Of a stretch of 64,000 nucleotides of DNA, positions 1-7,784 are shown piece by piece (position 1 is the stretch's first letter; every line of letters begins with the position of its first letter). The notes below the pieces were generated by a model. The model ran no database searches, had not been told where the DNA came from, and saw only the letters and a program-made list of their open reading frames with translations. This DNA comes from Pseudomonas laurylsulfativorans (GTDB taxonomy: Bacteria; Pseudomonadota; Gammaproteobacteria; Pseudomonadales; Pseudomonadaceae), in assembly GCF_002906155.1 (NCBI RefSeq), contig NZ_MUJK01000001.1, positions 248,001 through 312,000 on the forward strand, in the 5' to 3' direction. A program made the position numbers and the translations under genes.

Positions 1-266
1 TCAACGTAAGGCGTGACGGGTAATGGCATGGGGGCTTTTCCTTTTCGAGTAAGCGGCCCCCCACGGCGTAAAACCAGGGGCGGGGGGCTGGTGGTCCAGT
101 GTATGGGGTGGTGGTAGCCGTGGCCAATCAAAAAGGCCCTCACATTTGGCGTTAGTGTGTGGGCCTGTTCAACATAAACGCCGCTATACGAAGCCTCAGA
201 TAGGAAACGTAGACGCGTATGCTGCTTTCAACGCTTCCAATCAGCCACTGGCCCTATTTGTATCAG
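1..266. other. No gene recognised at window start
   Basis: No convincing reading frame, RNA gene or repeat is visible on either strand. The stretch may be an intergenic region or the inside of an accessory element whose other end lies outside the window. Confidence 0.4.
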
Positions 267-602
267 TCAATGCGTAATGCGAAGAGAGCTGGGCGGACCA
301 CCAATAAGATCCAGCCCCTTAGCCGTTAGTAATACACCGGTAGCCCAGTAGGAATGACCAGTGCCAGAAACATATTTTTCAGACTCAAGAAAGCGGACAC
401 ACAGCGCAGCAAAAACGTGCTGAGGCATGTGTTCCGTCTCAACATGCCGATTATAAACATCGTTTGTTTCGACATGAGCCGGGCCATCAGCAAGACCCAA
501 ATCATCAAAGTGAAGATCAATAGGCCGCGGAAAAGCATCCGCCAGAGCCGACAGTACACGCGTTACGACGCGATCAAATTCGGCAGCATTTTTCAGATCC
601 AT
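267..602 (-). CDS. Hypothetical protein, 111 aa
   Basis: I do not recognise a named family. The protein starts MDLKNAAEF and is acidic in the first half. A helix-rich N-terminus (VVTRVLSALADAF) is followed by a segment that reads like the end of a winged-helix module, with FLESEKYV and then LLTAKGLDLIG, which is common in small DUF-type DNA-associated proteins. No signal peptide or membrane segment is seen. It stands alone next to the TIGR04255/HNH cassette and near tRNA-Ser, so it is probably accessory. The composition is protein-like and the start has an AGAG sequence about 10 bases upstream. No function is proposed. Confidence 0.6.
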   Translation of the reverse strand: MDLKNAAEFDRVVTRVLSALADAFPRPIDLHFDDLGLADGPAHVETNDVYNRHVETEHMPQHVFAALCVRFLESEKYVSGTGHSYWATGVLLTAKGLDLIGGPPSSLRITH

Positions 603-905
603 TGGAGAAGCTCTTTAGCAGGATTGGGGAAACGAGTGTAAACCATGGCCTCGCATAATGGGCGCTATGGCTAAATCCTCGCCGGGAGCTCCTTTCAGGC
701 GGAAAAGTCTTTTCAGTAAGGGGCAAAACTTTTCCGGTAGCGGATCGCGTTACGGTTATCAACACACCGAGCCTTTGCTGTGGCGGGGGGCATCTCTGCG
801 CGGTTAGGTGCGCTCGTCCTCAATCTGCCCATCTCAGCTCAGTGGTTATGAGCCTTATTGCTAGGGGCAATAGGTTGGGGAAAGAATTTTAGATTGTCGC
901 CGGTT
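603..905. other. Intergenic stretch with short inverted repeat
   Basis: No gene is supported here. An 8-bp inverted repeat (ggaaaagt at 701-708 and acttttcc at 729-736) sits in the middle. Short frames on both strands lack ribosome sites and protein-like composition. Confidence 0.4.
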
Positions 906-1571
906 CTATTTTAAAGTCCGCACACGGAGCAGTGGTTTCGTTCCGATATTGTTTTGGATGAAAATCTCGATGGTTCCTATTTCGTCATCTACGCCCTTGA
1001 TCTCGTCGTTATAGACGTCAGCAGTGATGTTGTTTTGTTGGAAGAGTTTCAATATTTCTTTTTTTTGATGTTGTAGGGATGCCAAATGACTAACCGCCAT
1101 TTTTAAGGCTTGCAATGTGGTTTTTCGATATTCCACTTGGATGGAATCATTGAGCTGTAAAAGTTCTTCGGTATACTCACCAAATTTAGTGCGTGTTGCC
1201 ATCATGCCGTTAGCAGCTTCGAACCTTAGATGCTGGCTCATAATGTAATCGCACGGATTTACGATGTAAGGCCCCTTAGCTTCATTCTTTGGCCAGTCAT
1301 TATTTTTGCGAGAATTGCAACTGCCGCAACAGTAGTATAGATTCTGATAGTCGCATTCTAAGCTGGCAAATTTTGGTATGCCCTTAGGGCGATAATGGTC
1401 AACTCCAAAGTTCAAGTTTGGTGCGCTGCTGTCAGGCTGTCGGCAATAAACACAAGTCCTTGAGAATTCGTGTTGTAGATAACGCTTATAAGTTTGATAG
1501 CGTTTAAATAGTTTTGGGGTCAAAGACCTTGTGTGCTTCGACTTCGGATACTGGAAAACAGTGAGATTCAA
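906..1571 (-). CDS. HNH endonuclease family protein
   Basis: A predicted HNH nuclease of 221 aa. The zinc/metal core is easy to see: a CVYC pair near residue 41, the catalytic-type VDHYRPKG segment about 17 residues later, then CCGSCNSRKN, which supplies the second Cys pair and the Asn. The rest is helical with basic patches. It begins with TTG, and the TTGA overlap with the upstream gene's stop implies translational coupling. It is the third gene of a TIGR04255 / unknown / HNH operon. HNH proteins of this DHYRPK type often occur as effectors in defence cassettes; that role here is inference. It lies in an AT-richer stretch than the chromosomal backbone. Confidence 0.8.
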   Translation of the reverse strand: MNLTVFQYPKSKHTRSLTPKLFKRYQTYKRYLQHEFSRTCVYCRQPDSSAPNLNFGVDHYRPKGIPKFASLECDYQNLYYCCGSCNSRKNNDWPKNEAKGPYIVNPCDYIMSQHLRFEAANGMMATRTKFGEYTEELLQLNDSIQVEYRKTTLQALKMAVSHLASLQHQKKEILKLFQQNNITADVYNDEIKGVDDEIGTIEIFIQNNIGTKPLLRVRTLK

Positions 1572-2089
1572 GTCGGCAGCCCCAGCCTTTTTGCGCGATC
1601 AAGTATAGATTGCTCGACAGATTTTATAGAGTCAATAGATGCCTCTAGGTGGCTTATCTGCTCAACGGATACTCTCGGTGCACGCTCGATTAATCTGGAG
1701 TTGAGGATTTCAAGGCGTGCAATCATTTCTGCAGAAATTGAGTCATTTGCATATTTAATGGCAAGAAGCTTTATACGGTCTTCAGCGATCTTGCTTATCT
1801 CCAAATCTCTTCCTTGAACTTGTCGTTCATTAACAAGAGGGCGGAGTAATCGAACATCTGCGCTCTTCGGAAGGAGAGATGTAGCGTCATTCTGCGGAGA
1901 GGTTTTTGGAACCTTTTCCGTACCATCGATATCCGCAGCGGCAAAGTTTAAACCGGCATACCTAGTTGTTAAAAACTGTGTAGCGCCCAGGTCGAAGTTT
2001 TCTTTTGGAGGGTTTCGCCCCAAAGCGGCTTGTGAGGCATAAAAAATTGACGGGGCCGGCGCTGGGGTAACATCTACGTAATAGTCCAT
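1568..2089 (-). CDS. Unknown protein, middle gene of HNH cassette (173 aa)
   Basis: I do not recognise this family. The chosen ATG (MDYYVDVTPAPAPSIFYASQ) lies 7 bases after the TIGR04255 stop with a GGAAGGG ribosome site. The open frame extends further upstream, but that part overlaps the TIGR04255 gene and reads as non-protein. The N-terminal half is rich in Pro, Ala and Phe. The C-terminal half (from about residue 95) is a run of charged helices with heptad-like spacing, plausibly a coiled coil. No membrane segment is seen. Its stop overlaps the HNH start (TTGA). Tight packing suggests the three proteins act together; this one could be an adaptor or partner of the nuclease, which is inference only. 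Confidence 0.65.
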   Translation of the reverse strand: MDYYVDVTPAPAPSIFYASQAALGRNPPKENFDLGATQFLTTRYAGLNFAAADIDGTEKVPKTSPQNDATSLLPKSADVRLLRPLVNERQVQGRDLEISKIAEDRIKLLAIKYANDSISAEMIARLEILNSRLIERAPRVSVEQISHLEASIDSIKSVEQSILDRAKRLGLPT

Positions 2090-2096
2090 GATCAAA

Positions 2097-2876
2097 TCAT
2101 CCCTTCCGAGTCTTGTTATCTGCGGATAAAGCGTTTCTTGCCTTATCAGTAATAGACCAGTCGAACAGATCAAATGCTTGGCGATGCATAATATCGAGAG
2201 CAGCAGCAGTATCAGACAGTGAAACCTCTGAGCGGTACGTATCAATGTCTATTAAATAGTCAGGTTTAGGCGGTGCATCGTTGGTGCGATTAAGCTGAAT
2301 TCCATGTTGAAATAAGCATCCACCGTCTTCAGCCAATAACTGCATTCTGCCGCCAAAATCACTTATTCCTGCGAAAAGTTCGGAGGTTATGGGGGCTGTT
2401 AATGCGGGATTTATCCAATTGGTAATGTCTTCATCTTCACTTTTCAATACATTGATATATCGAAGTCCGATGCGAGTGAAGAAGTCGGAGTCAATTACCT
2501 TTTCAGCGGCCTCCAGAACTTGAAGAACACGCTCGCGAAGATTTTCGAAGCCCGAATAAGCAGTGGTTTCAATCGATAGAGCATTCTCTTTTAGCGAGAT
2601 GCTCCAGCCGCCTTTAGTAGATCTTAAAATGTGTATATTGCTAGAGCCGGTATTTCCTGAACCAATGCCAAGCGTGAACTCATTGTTCAACTCTAACAAC
2701 GGGTAATCTTTACGCAGCGCTTTGACGAATGATGCAGGCGGACGCTGTTCGCCTAGTTCCATGAGAGTTGGAAAACGTAGCTCGCAAACAGCCTGTTTCA
2801 AAAAATTACGCTTATAGCGATTTTCATTGTCAGACCGAGTACGTACTAAATCGTCAGCTTTCCAACGTGCGCTCAT
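2097..2876 (-). CDS. TIGR04255 family protein
   Basis: The layout matches the sporadically distributed TIGR04255 family: an early hydrophobic strand (LKQAVCELRFP), a middle segment with the typical FFTRIGLRYINVL, and a C-terminal part ending in an FDLFDWSITDKAR helix that follows a HRQAFDLFD motif. Length is about 259 aa from the ATG at 2876; a GTG at 2918 would add 14 residues and cannot be excluded, since neither has a strong ribosome site. It is the first gene of a three-gene operon with an unknown protein and an HNH endonuclease. The biochemical role of the family is not established to my knowledge. Patchy distribution and nuclease company fit a mobile or defence cassette. Confidence 0.75.
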   Translation of the reverse strand: MSARWKADDLVRTRSDNENRYKRNFLKQAVCELRFPTLMELGEQRPPASFVKALRKDYPLLELNNEFTLGIGSGNTGSSNIHILRSTKGGWSISLKENALSIETTAYSGFENLRERVLQVLEAAEKVIDSDFFTRIGLRYINVLKSEDEDITNWINPALTAPITSELFAGISDFGGRMQLLAEDGGCLFQHGIQLNRTNDAPPKPDYLIDIDTYRSEVSLSDTAAALDIMHRQAFDLFDWSITDKARNALSADNKTRKG

Positions 2877-2918
2877 GATGGTCTCATCGCTAGGTACAAA
2901 AGGCGGCCATGATGGCAC

Positions 2919-3470
2919 GGATTCCCAGTAGTGTCAGTATTGTCACGGGGTTCGCTCACACCAATCATCGAAAATCAAGCCGGTCCTGGCAGTATAGACG
3001 CCAGTTCCCAACAGGAGAGGCATGCCCTACGTGCATGGGAGATCTGGGCTTGTCGGTAGCTCCACTCAACGACGTAGTGGCGCTCGCACCAATGCGGTAT
3101 TGAGCCTGGTGTAGTGTCGACCTCAATCCTTCTCCTTCGCTATCAGCCGTGCCAAGCCTTGCTTGATAAAACCAGCGTTGTCCCCAATTCGCGCCAAAGC
3201 AGTCTGGCAGCGACAGTGCCCGTGATTGGAGCCGAAAGTGGTTGCTTGAATTTTGCTGCAGACAACGTCGGAGGATCGTGCTGAGGCAGGAGGGAGAAAG
3301 GGAGTTGGTACAGAGCTGGTACGCGGGTTACAGAGTAAGGCTTTTTGGCCTTTATTTGCGGGAGGTGGAAGATGAGTCAGTCCGATCCATCATTGGGCCC
3401 GCTTCACTAGGCTCGCGACAGGTCTCGCTCAGCAGATATGACGTCGGGGATCAGGGCTGGAGACGGGAAA
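2919..3470. other. Region without a convincing gene
   Basis: Several short frames exist but none has a good start. On the minus strand a frame stays open from 3389 to a TGA at 3123-3125; its last third reads protein-like (ARIGDNAGFIKQG and a basic KEKD end), yet it has no usable start codon except an internal TTG. It may be a decayed gene end from the accessory region. Nothing else is seen here. Confidence 0.3.
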
Positions 3471-3680
3471 TCACTCAGGTGTCATGAGCACCGCGAGTGT
3501 CATCTTGATGAAATCCTCATTCTTGTCGATGGCCTCCAGAGCGCCGCGCACATTGTCGGCGACGTCGGCCGATCCGCGCATCTCCACCCAATTTGAAAGC
3601 TCCAGGATGGCGGCCTCAAGCGCGAGCTGGTTTTCGTTGAGCTTGAATAGCAGGGAAGGGAGCAGGTCTGAGTTTGGCAT
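3471..3680 (-). CDS. Small conserved-looking protein, 69 aa
   Basis: A short, acidic, helical protein (MPNSDLLPSLLFKLNENQLA...). The start has a textbook GGAGG ribosome site 7 bases upstream, and codon use is like the chromosome. No Cys, no signal peptide and no membrane segment. The segments LALEAAILELSNWVE and VRGALEAIDKNEDFI predict a two- or three-helix bundle. It lies between the accessory genes and tRNA-Ser. I do not recognise a named family and propose no function. Confidence 0.65.
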   Translation of the reverse strand: MPNSDLLPSLLFKLNENQLALEAAILELSNWVEMRGSADVADNVRGALEAIDKNEDFIKMTLAVLMTPE

Positions 3681-3776
3681 CGTGAATCCTCCGTGGAGTT
3701 TTCAGCGTAGCAGCAGGATTTCTCGGACGGTGATCGGGGGTGTTGGCAGGATGCGAGAAGGCGGGGAAAACGGGAG

Positions 3777-3820
3777 AGTTTTGTAACGACACCCGAAAAG
3801 TTTTGTAACGCTTCGGGTGT
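3777..3820. repeat. Paired 12-bp direct repeat and 9-bp inverted repeat
   Basis: The 12-mer agttttgtaacg occurs at 3777-3788 and 3799-3810. Overlapping it, acacccgaa at 3789-3797 pairs with ttcgggtgt at 3812-3820. The arrangement lies between the 69-aa gene and the tRNA terminator. It could be a protein-binding or recombination site; no role is established. Confidence 0.5.
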
Positions 3821-3848
3821 GGTCGGATTTTCGCCAAATCCCAGAAAC

Positions 3849-3875
3849 GAAAAAGCCCTGAAAAATCAGGGCTCT
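3849..3875 (-). terminator. Rho-independent terminator of tRNA-Ser
   Basis: Reading the minus strand, AGCCCTGA pairs with TCAGGGCT across a TTTT loop, followed by TTTTCG. It lies directly downstream of the tRNA 3' end. Confidence 0.85.
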
Positions 3876-3887
3876 AACGTATAAAGA

Positions 3888-3975
3888 TGGCGGAGGCGAT
3901 GGGATTCGAACTCATGGACCTGTTACAGTCGACGGTTTTCAAGACCGTTGCCTTAAACCACTCGGCCACACCTCC
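3888..3975 (-). tRNA. serT: tRNA-Ser (anticodon UGA)
   Basis: An 88-nt serine tRNA including the encoded CCA. The acceptor stem GGAGGTG pairs near the 3' end with CGCCTCC. The anticodon loop CTTGAAA gives UGA, the long variable arm typical of class II tRNAs is present, and GTTCGAATCCC forms the T arm. Downstream lies a clear terminator. The 3' end faces the accessory region, the usual orientation for island insertion at tRNA genes, but no integrase or duplicated tRNA end is visible in the window. Confidence 0.95.
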
Positions 3976-4050
3976 GTTTGCGTTGCGGGCGCCATAATAC
4001 CTGAATGAAACACACTGTCAAACTCTCTGCATAGCTTGTTACAGGGCGTC

Positions 4051-4059
4051 TGTTATGAT
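4051..4059 (+). promoter_or_regulatory. Extended -10 promoter element for the YccA-like gene
   Basis: TGtTATGAT fits an extended -10 box about 40 bases before the ATG at 4099. The -35 region is weak, consistent with an extended -10 promoter. A CAGGAG ribosome site lies 7-8 bases before the start. Confidence 0.45.
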
Positions 4060-4098
4060 CTTTGCGACTGAACGTTTCAAACCAACAGGAGTGTCGCC

Positions 4099-4770
4099 AT
4101 GCGCGAACAGGATTACGCAGTTAATAACAGCGTGCAGGCTGAGCAGCTAGAGGTTAGCCGCGTCCTGCGCAACACATACGGCTTGCTCGCCCTGACCCTG
4201 GCTTTCAGCGGTGTGATGGCCTTCGTTGCCCAGCAGATGCGTGTTGGCTACCCGAATATTTTCGTGGTGCTGATCGGCTTCTACGGTCTTTTCTTCCTCA
4301 CCAACAAACTCCGTGACTCGGCCTGGGGCCTGGTGTCGGCATTTGCCCTGACCGGTTTCATGGGGTTCCTGCTCGGCCCGATCCTCAACCGTTACCTGGG
4401 TATGCAGGGCGGCGCTGAAGTGGTCAGCTCGGCATTTGCAATGACGGCGCTGGTGTTCGGCGGTCTGTCGGCGTATGTGCTGATCACCCGCAAGGACATG
4501 AGCTTCCTCGGCGGTTTCATCACGGCAGGCTTCTTCGTGCTGCTAGGTGCGACGCTGGCGGGCATGTTCTTCCAGATCAGCGGCCTGCAACTGGCGATCA
4601 GCGCAGGTTTCGTGCTGTTCTCCTCGGTCTGCATCCTGTTCCAGACCAGCGCCATCATTCATGGCGGCGAGCGTAACTACATCATGGCCACGATTAGCCT
4701 GTATGTATCGATCTACAATCTGTTCATCAGCCTGTTGCAGCTGTTCGGCATCATGGGTCGCGATGACTGA
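4099..4770 (+). CDS. yccA: Bax inhibitor-1/YccA family membrane protein
   Basis: A 223-aa inner-membrane protein with seven predicted hydrophobic segments and a short cytosolic N-terminus (MREQDYAVNNSVQAEQ). The N-terminal EVSRVLRNTYGLLALTLAFS and the C-terminal MATISLYVSIYNLFISLLQL stretches are characteristic of the YccA/BI-1 family. In E. coli, YccA is a substrate and modulator of the FtsH protease; the same role is inferred here. It has an AGGAG ribosome site, its own promoter and a strong terminator, so it is monocistronic. Length matches the family (about 220 aa). Confidence 0.92.
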   Translation: MREQDYAVNNSVQAEQLEVSRVLRNTYGLLALTLAFSGVMAFVAQQMRVGYPNIFVVLIGFYGLFFLTNKLRDSAWGLVSAFALTGFMGFLLGPILNRYLGMQGGAEVVSSAFAMTALVFGGLSAYVLITRKDMSFLGGFITAGFFVLLGATLAGMFFQISGLQLAISAGFVLFSSVCILFQTSAIIHGGERNYIMATISLYVSIYNLFISLLQLFGIMGRDD

Positions 4771-4786
4771 TCATTGGCCCTGAAGT

Positions 4787-4815
4787 AAAAAACCCGCCAA
4801 GGCGGGTTTTTTATT
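4787..4815. terminator. Bidirectional terminator
   Basis: AAAAAACCCGCC and GGCGGGTTTTTT form a stem with an AA loop, with A and T runs on both sides. It can end the yccA transcript and the converging YceK-like lipoprotein transcript. Confidence 0.9.
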
Positions 4816-4830
4816 ACCTTAAATTCAGGA

Positions 4831-5160
4831 CTACTCGACTATGACAATGCTGCCGTCGGCTTGCTGGCGATAGATGGTGTAGGGCAGCAGCAGTGTATCC
4901 ATCGCTCCGGACACGACCACATCCAGCAGCACAATAGCCGGGGCAGGACCATGTACCTGTGCATCCCGACCCTCTTCGAGGGGCGCGTTCAGGTAGCAAA
5001 AGTCGTAGGTTACGCCGCTATAGATTCGCGGTACCGCACCGCAATAACTCTTTTGTTCCTTGAGGCTTTTCGAGGCCACGTCGTCACTGCGCACAACCGT
5101 CTGAATCGTGCCGCAACCCGCAAGAAGCACCGCCACCAGTAGCATTGCCTGAGTTTTCAT
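4831..5160 (-). CDS. YceK/YidQ family lipoprotein
   Basis: A 109-aa predicted lipoprotein. The signal peptide MKTQAMLLVAVLLAGC ends in a perfect LAGC lipobox, so Cys16 should be lipidated. The mature part carries the family pattern: a CGxxPRIYSGVTYDF-like segment, a LLDVVVSGAMDTLLLPYTIYRQ segment and a short tail. In Enterobacteriaceae YceK is an outer-membrane lipoprotein reported to stabilise OmpC and OmpF; function in Pseudomonas is unknown. It converges on yccA across a shared terminator. Confidence 0.85.
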   Translation of the reverse strand: MKTQAMLLVAVLLAGCGTIQTVVRSDDVASKSLKEQKSYCGAVPRIYSGVTYDFCYLNAPLEEGRDAQVHGPAPAIVLLDVVVSGAMDTLLLPYTIYRQQADGSIVIVE

Positions 5161-5216
5161 GCCGTCAATCCTTCGCCGGAAACCGCCAATCTACTTCAGT
5201 CCGAAACAAATATCAC

Positions 5217-5654
5217 TCACGCCATGGGCGGCAACCGGCGCTTGACCGGGGTTTTCTTGACGATTGCGGTATTGGTTTCAGCGTGGGTGTTGAGGCGGTC
5301 GAGCAGGGTATCCAGTTGTTCCATCGAGCGCACATGCAGGCGCGCGATGAAGCAATCGTCACCGGTGACCTTGTCGCACTCGGTGAATTCGGGAATGGCC
5401 ATGATTTGCCGTTCCACTTCCTGCAATTGCCCCGGCAACGGACGAATGCGCACGATGGCCTGGAGTTGATAGCCAAAGCATTTCGGGTCGATTTCAACGG
5501 TGTAGCCCTTGAGTACGCCTCGCTCTTCCAGGCGGCGCAGACGCTCGGCAACACTGGGGGAGGACAGGCCGCTGATCTGTGCCAGAGCCTTGAGCGAGCG
5601 TCGCGAATCTTCCATCAGGGCCGTGATCAGCATCTGGTCGATGTCATCGGTCAT
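5217..5654 (-). CDS. Lrp/AsnC family transcriptional regulator
   Basis: A 145-aa regulator with an N-terminal AsnC-type winged helix (SRRSLKALAQISGLSSPSVAERLRRLEERG is the helix-turn-helix region, residues ~19-48) and a C-terminal RAM/ligand domain (LQAIVRIRPLPGQ onward). The ATG at 5654 (MTDDIDQM) is chosen because GAGGG lies 8 bases upstream; a longer frame exists but adds an unsupported leader. It is transcribed divergently from an EamA exporter with about 136 bp between the starts, the common arrangement for local control of an amino-acid or metabolite exporter. Confidence 0.9.
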   Translation of the reverse strand: MTDDIDQMLITALMEDSRRSLKALAQISGLSSPSVAERLRRLEERGVLKGYTVEIDPKCFGYQLQAIVRIRPLPGQLQEVERQIMAIPEFTECDKVTGDDCFIARLHVRSMEQLDTLLDRLNTHAETNTAIVKKTPVKRRLPPMA

Positions 5655-5790
5655 GGCGATACCCTCTATTAGGCATTTTTTCAAAAGTGCCTTTATAAAA
5701 AAGGTCGATCCAGAGTTTAGCCTGCTTTTTGCTATGGAGTGACGCCTGGGTGCATTGGCATACTTTGCCTACAAACACAGGAGTCTGATG

Positions 5791-6684
5791 ATGGACAAAA
5801 CCCTACGCCGCGGCTCGTTCGAAATGACGGCCGCCATGCTGATCTCCGGTACCATCGGCTGGTTCGTGCTGGTGTCCGGGCAACCGGTGCTGGATGTGGT
5901 GTTCTGGCGCTGCCTGTTTGGTGCCGGCACCCTGCTGCTGATTTGCGCGGCCTTCGGCTTTCTGCGCCCCGGCATCCTGACCCGCACCACGTTCTTGCTC
6001 GCCGTGCTCAGCGGTGTGGCGATTGTCGGCAACTGGGTGCTGTTGTTCGCGTCCTATTCCCGGGCGTCAATTGCCATCGGCACCGCTGTCTATAACGTCC
6101 AGCCGTTCATGTTGGTCGGGCTGGCGGCGCTGTTTCTCAATGAAAAGATCACGACGCAGAAGCTGGTCTGGCTGGGTGTGTCGTTCCTCGGGATGCTGGC
6201 AATCGTCAGCGCCCATGGCAGCCAGGGCGAGAGCGGCAGCGATTACCTGACGGGGATTGTCCTGGCGTTGGGCGCGGCGTTTCTGTACGCGATTGCCGCG
6301 TTGATCATCAAGCGCCTGACCGGAACCCCACCGCATTTGATCGCGCTGGTCCAGGTCAGCACAGGCGTGCTGTTGCTCGCGCCCTTCGCGAATCTCTCCG
6401 TATTGCCCCAGGCGCCGAGCGCGTGGGCCAGCCTGGTGACGCTGGGCATGGTGCACACCGGTGTGATGTACGTGTTGCTGTACGGCGCCATTCAAAAACT
6501 GCCGACCGCGCTGACGGGGGCGCTGTCCTTCATCTACCCGATTGCGGCGATTTTCGTTGACTGGTTTGCCTTCGGCCATCGCCTGGAGACACTGCAATGG
6601 ATCGGGGTCGCGGCGATTCTGCTGGCCGCTGCCGGCATGCAACAAGGCTGGTCGCTGAAGTTTCGGCGCACGGTGACGCAGTAA
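5791..6684 (+). CDS. EamA/DMT family transporter
   Basis: A 297-aa inner-membrane protein with about ten hydrophobic segments in two EamA repeats: residues ~10-130 and ~150-285, the second ending at LSFIYPIAAIFVDWFAFGHRL. A CAGGAG site sits 7 bases before the ATG at 5791 (MDKTLRRG); the ATG 3 bases earlier is also possible. Members export amino acids, nucleotide-sugars or toxic metabolites; the substrate cannot be read from sequence. The divergent Lrp-type regulator suggests control by an amino acid or related metabolite. Confidence 0.88.
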   Translation: MDKTLRRGSFEMTAAMLISGTIGWFVLVSGQPVLDVVFWRCLFGAGTLLLICAAFGFLRPGILTRTTFLLAVLSGVAIVGNWVLLFASYSRASIAIGTAVYNVQPFMLVGLAALFLNEKITTQKLVWLGVSFLGMLAIVSAHGSQGESGSDYLTGIVLALGAAFLYAIAALIIKRLTGTPPHLIALVQVSTGVLLLAPFANLSVLPQAPSAWASLVTLGMVHTGVMYVLLYGAIQKLPTALTGALSFIYPIAAIFVDWFAFGHRLETLQWIGVAAILLAAAGMQQGWSLKFRRTVTQ

Positions 6685-6699
6685 CCCGCGACCCAGGCG

Positions 6700-7749
6700 T
6701 CAGATGTTCCAGCGCGGCGCGCTCTTGGCCAAGCGCTGGCGCATCTCGCCGATGTTGCTGGCCAGTTGTTGAGTCAGCAGGCGATAGCCGTCCAGCGTGT
6801 TGTAGACCGGTGCATCAAGGCTGATCAACGGCAAATCCATGGGCCGGTTGAGCCGCTGGGCAGCACCTGATTTCAGCGCCCGGGCCATGCCGATCAATTG
6901 CACGCGAATCTGTCGATGTTCGGCTTTGAGTGCCGTTTGCAGCAGCCTCATCGCCTCGGGGTCATTGGCATCCGGTCGGGTATTGCCGAGGATTTCCAGG
7001 GTGCTGACGCACATGCGCAGGTTGCGCTGGATGGCATCGAGTTCGGTCATGGAGATCTTCACCTCCTTTGACACCGACGGCATCAGTGAGCGAAGTTGCA
7101 CCATCGCCGCGTTCAGGCGAGTCATGAGCTTGAGGTGTTCGTCGGCGGTGATGGCCTGGCCGTCAATGATGCGTCCGTAGATTTTCGCGCAATCACGCAG
7201 CGCATCGGCCAGGTTGTAGCGCCAGGAATAAACGGCATACAGCGGCAAGGCAAAGGAAAACGCCAGGGCCAGGGCAATGCCGATCAGGATGTCCACCCCG
7301 CGCCACAAACCATCGGTGACCGGGTTGTCACCGTGCCCCGCGACGATAAACACGGTAATCGCCGACAGCAGCGCGGTGTAGCCGCCCTTGCCGATGGCGT
7401 GATACGAGAAAAAACCGCAGACCACCGACATCGCGAAATAGGTCAGCCACGGCATCCCTAGCCAGGCCTGTTGTACCACCAGCACCAGGCCGACTCCGGC
7501 GCCGATCAAGGTGCCTATGGCACGCTCGGCGGCTTTCTTGCCGATGTTGCCGTGGTGCTGCAAGCCGCCGATCACCACCAGCATCGTCACTGACGCCCAT
7601 TCACCGTGGGGCAGATTGATCCCGGTGGTGAGCAGGATTGTCGCCAGCAAGCCGAGCGACACCCGTACCGCATGGATCACCCGGGCATGGCGATAGCGCC
7701 GGTACGGGTCCAGCAATGGACGCAGCAATCGGCGCAGTAGCGGTGGCAA
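6700..7749 (-). CDS. FUSC family membrane protein
   Basis: A roughly 350-aa inner-membrane protein with six hydrophobic segments in the first 180 residues, including the family patterns PHGEWASVTMLVVIGGL and AAERAIGTLIGAGVGL, and a helical cytosolic C-terminal half. FUSC proteins resemble AaeB/YccS-type efflux components for aromatic acids. No ATG opens the frame. A TTG at 7749 gives 349 aa; a CTG at 7773, 7 bases after a GAGGAG site that overlaps the dehydrogenase stop, would give 357 aa and has the better ribosome site. It probably forms an operon with the upstream dehydrogenase. Confidence 0.85.
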   Translation of the reverse strand: MPPLLRRLLRPLLDPYRRYRHARVIHAVRVSLGLLATILLTTGINLPHGEWASVTMLVVIGGLQHHGNIGKKAAERAIGTLIGAGVGLVLVVQQAWLGMPWLTYFAMSVVCGFFSYHAIGKGGYTALLSAITVFIVAGHGDNPVTDGLWRGVDILIGIALALAFSFALPLYAVYSWRYNLADALRDCAKIYGRIIDGQAITADEHLKLMTRLNAAMVQLRSLMPSVSKEVKISMTELDAIQRNLRMCVSTLEILGNTRPDANDPEAMRLLQTALKAEHRQIRVQLIGMARALKSGAAQRLNRPMDLPLISLDAPVYNTLDGYRLLTQQLASNIGEMRQRLAKSAPRWNI

Positions 7750-7784
7750 TCGTTGGGCTCTGGATGTACTCAGGCTGGCGCTCC

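Noticed and set aside
574..765. Minus-strand 63-codon frame upstream of the 111-aa gene
   Set aside because: Low-complexity, overlaps the upstream region of the 111-aa gene and has no ribosome site.
2909..3103. Plus-strand 64-codon frame
   Set aside because: No ribosome site, composition not protein-like, and it overlaps the 5' end of the TIGR04255 gene.
3888..3975. Attachment site at tRNA-Ser
   Set aside because: No second copy of the tRNA 3' end and no integrase in the window, so an att call is not supported.
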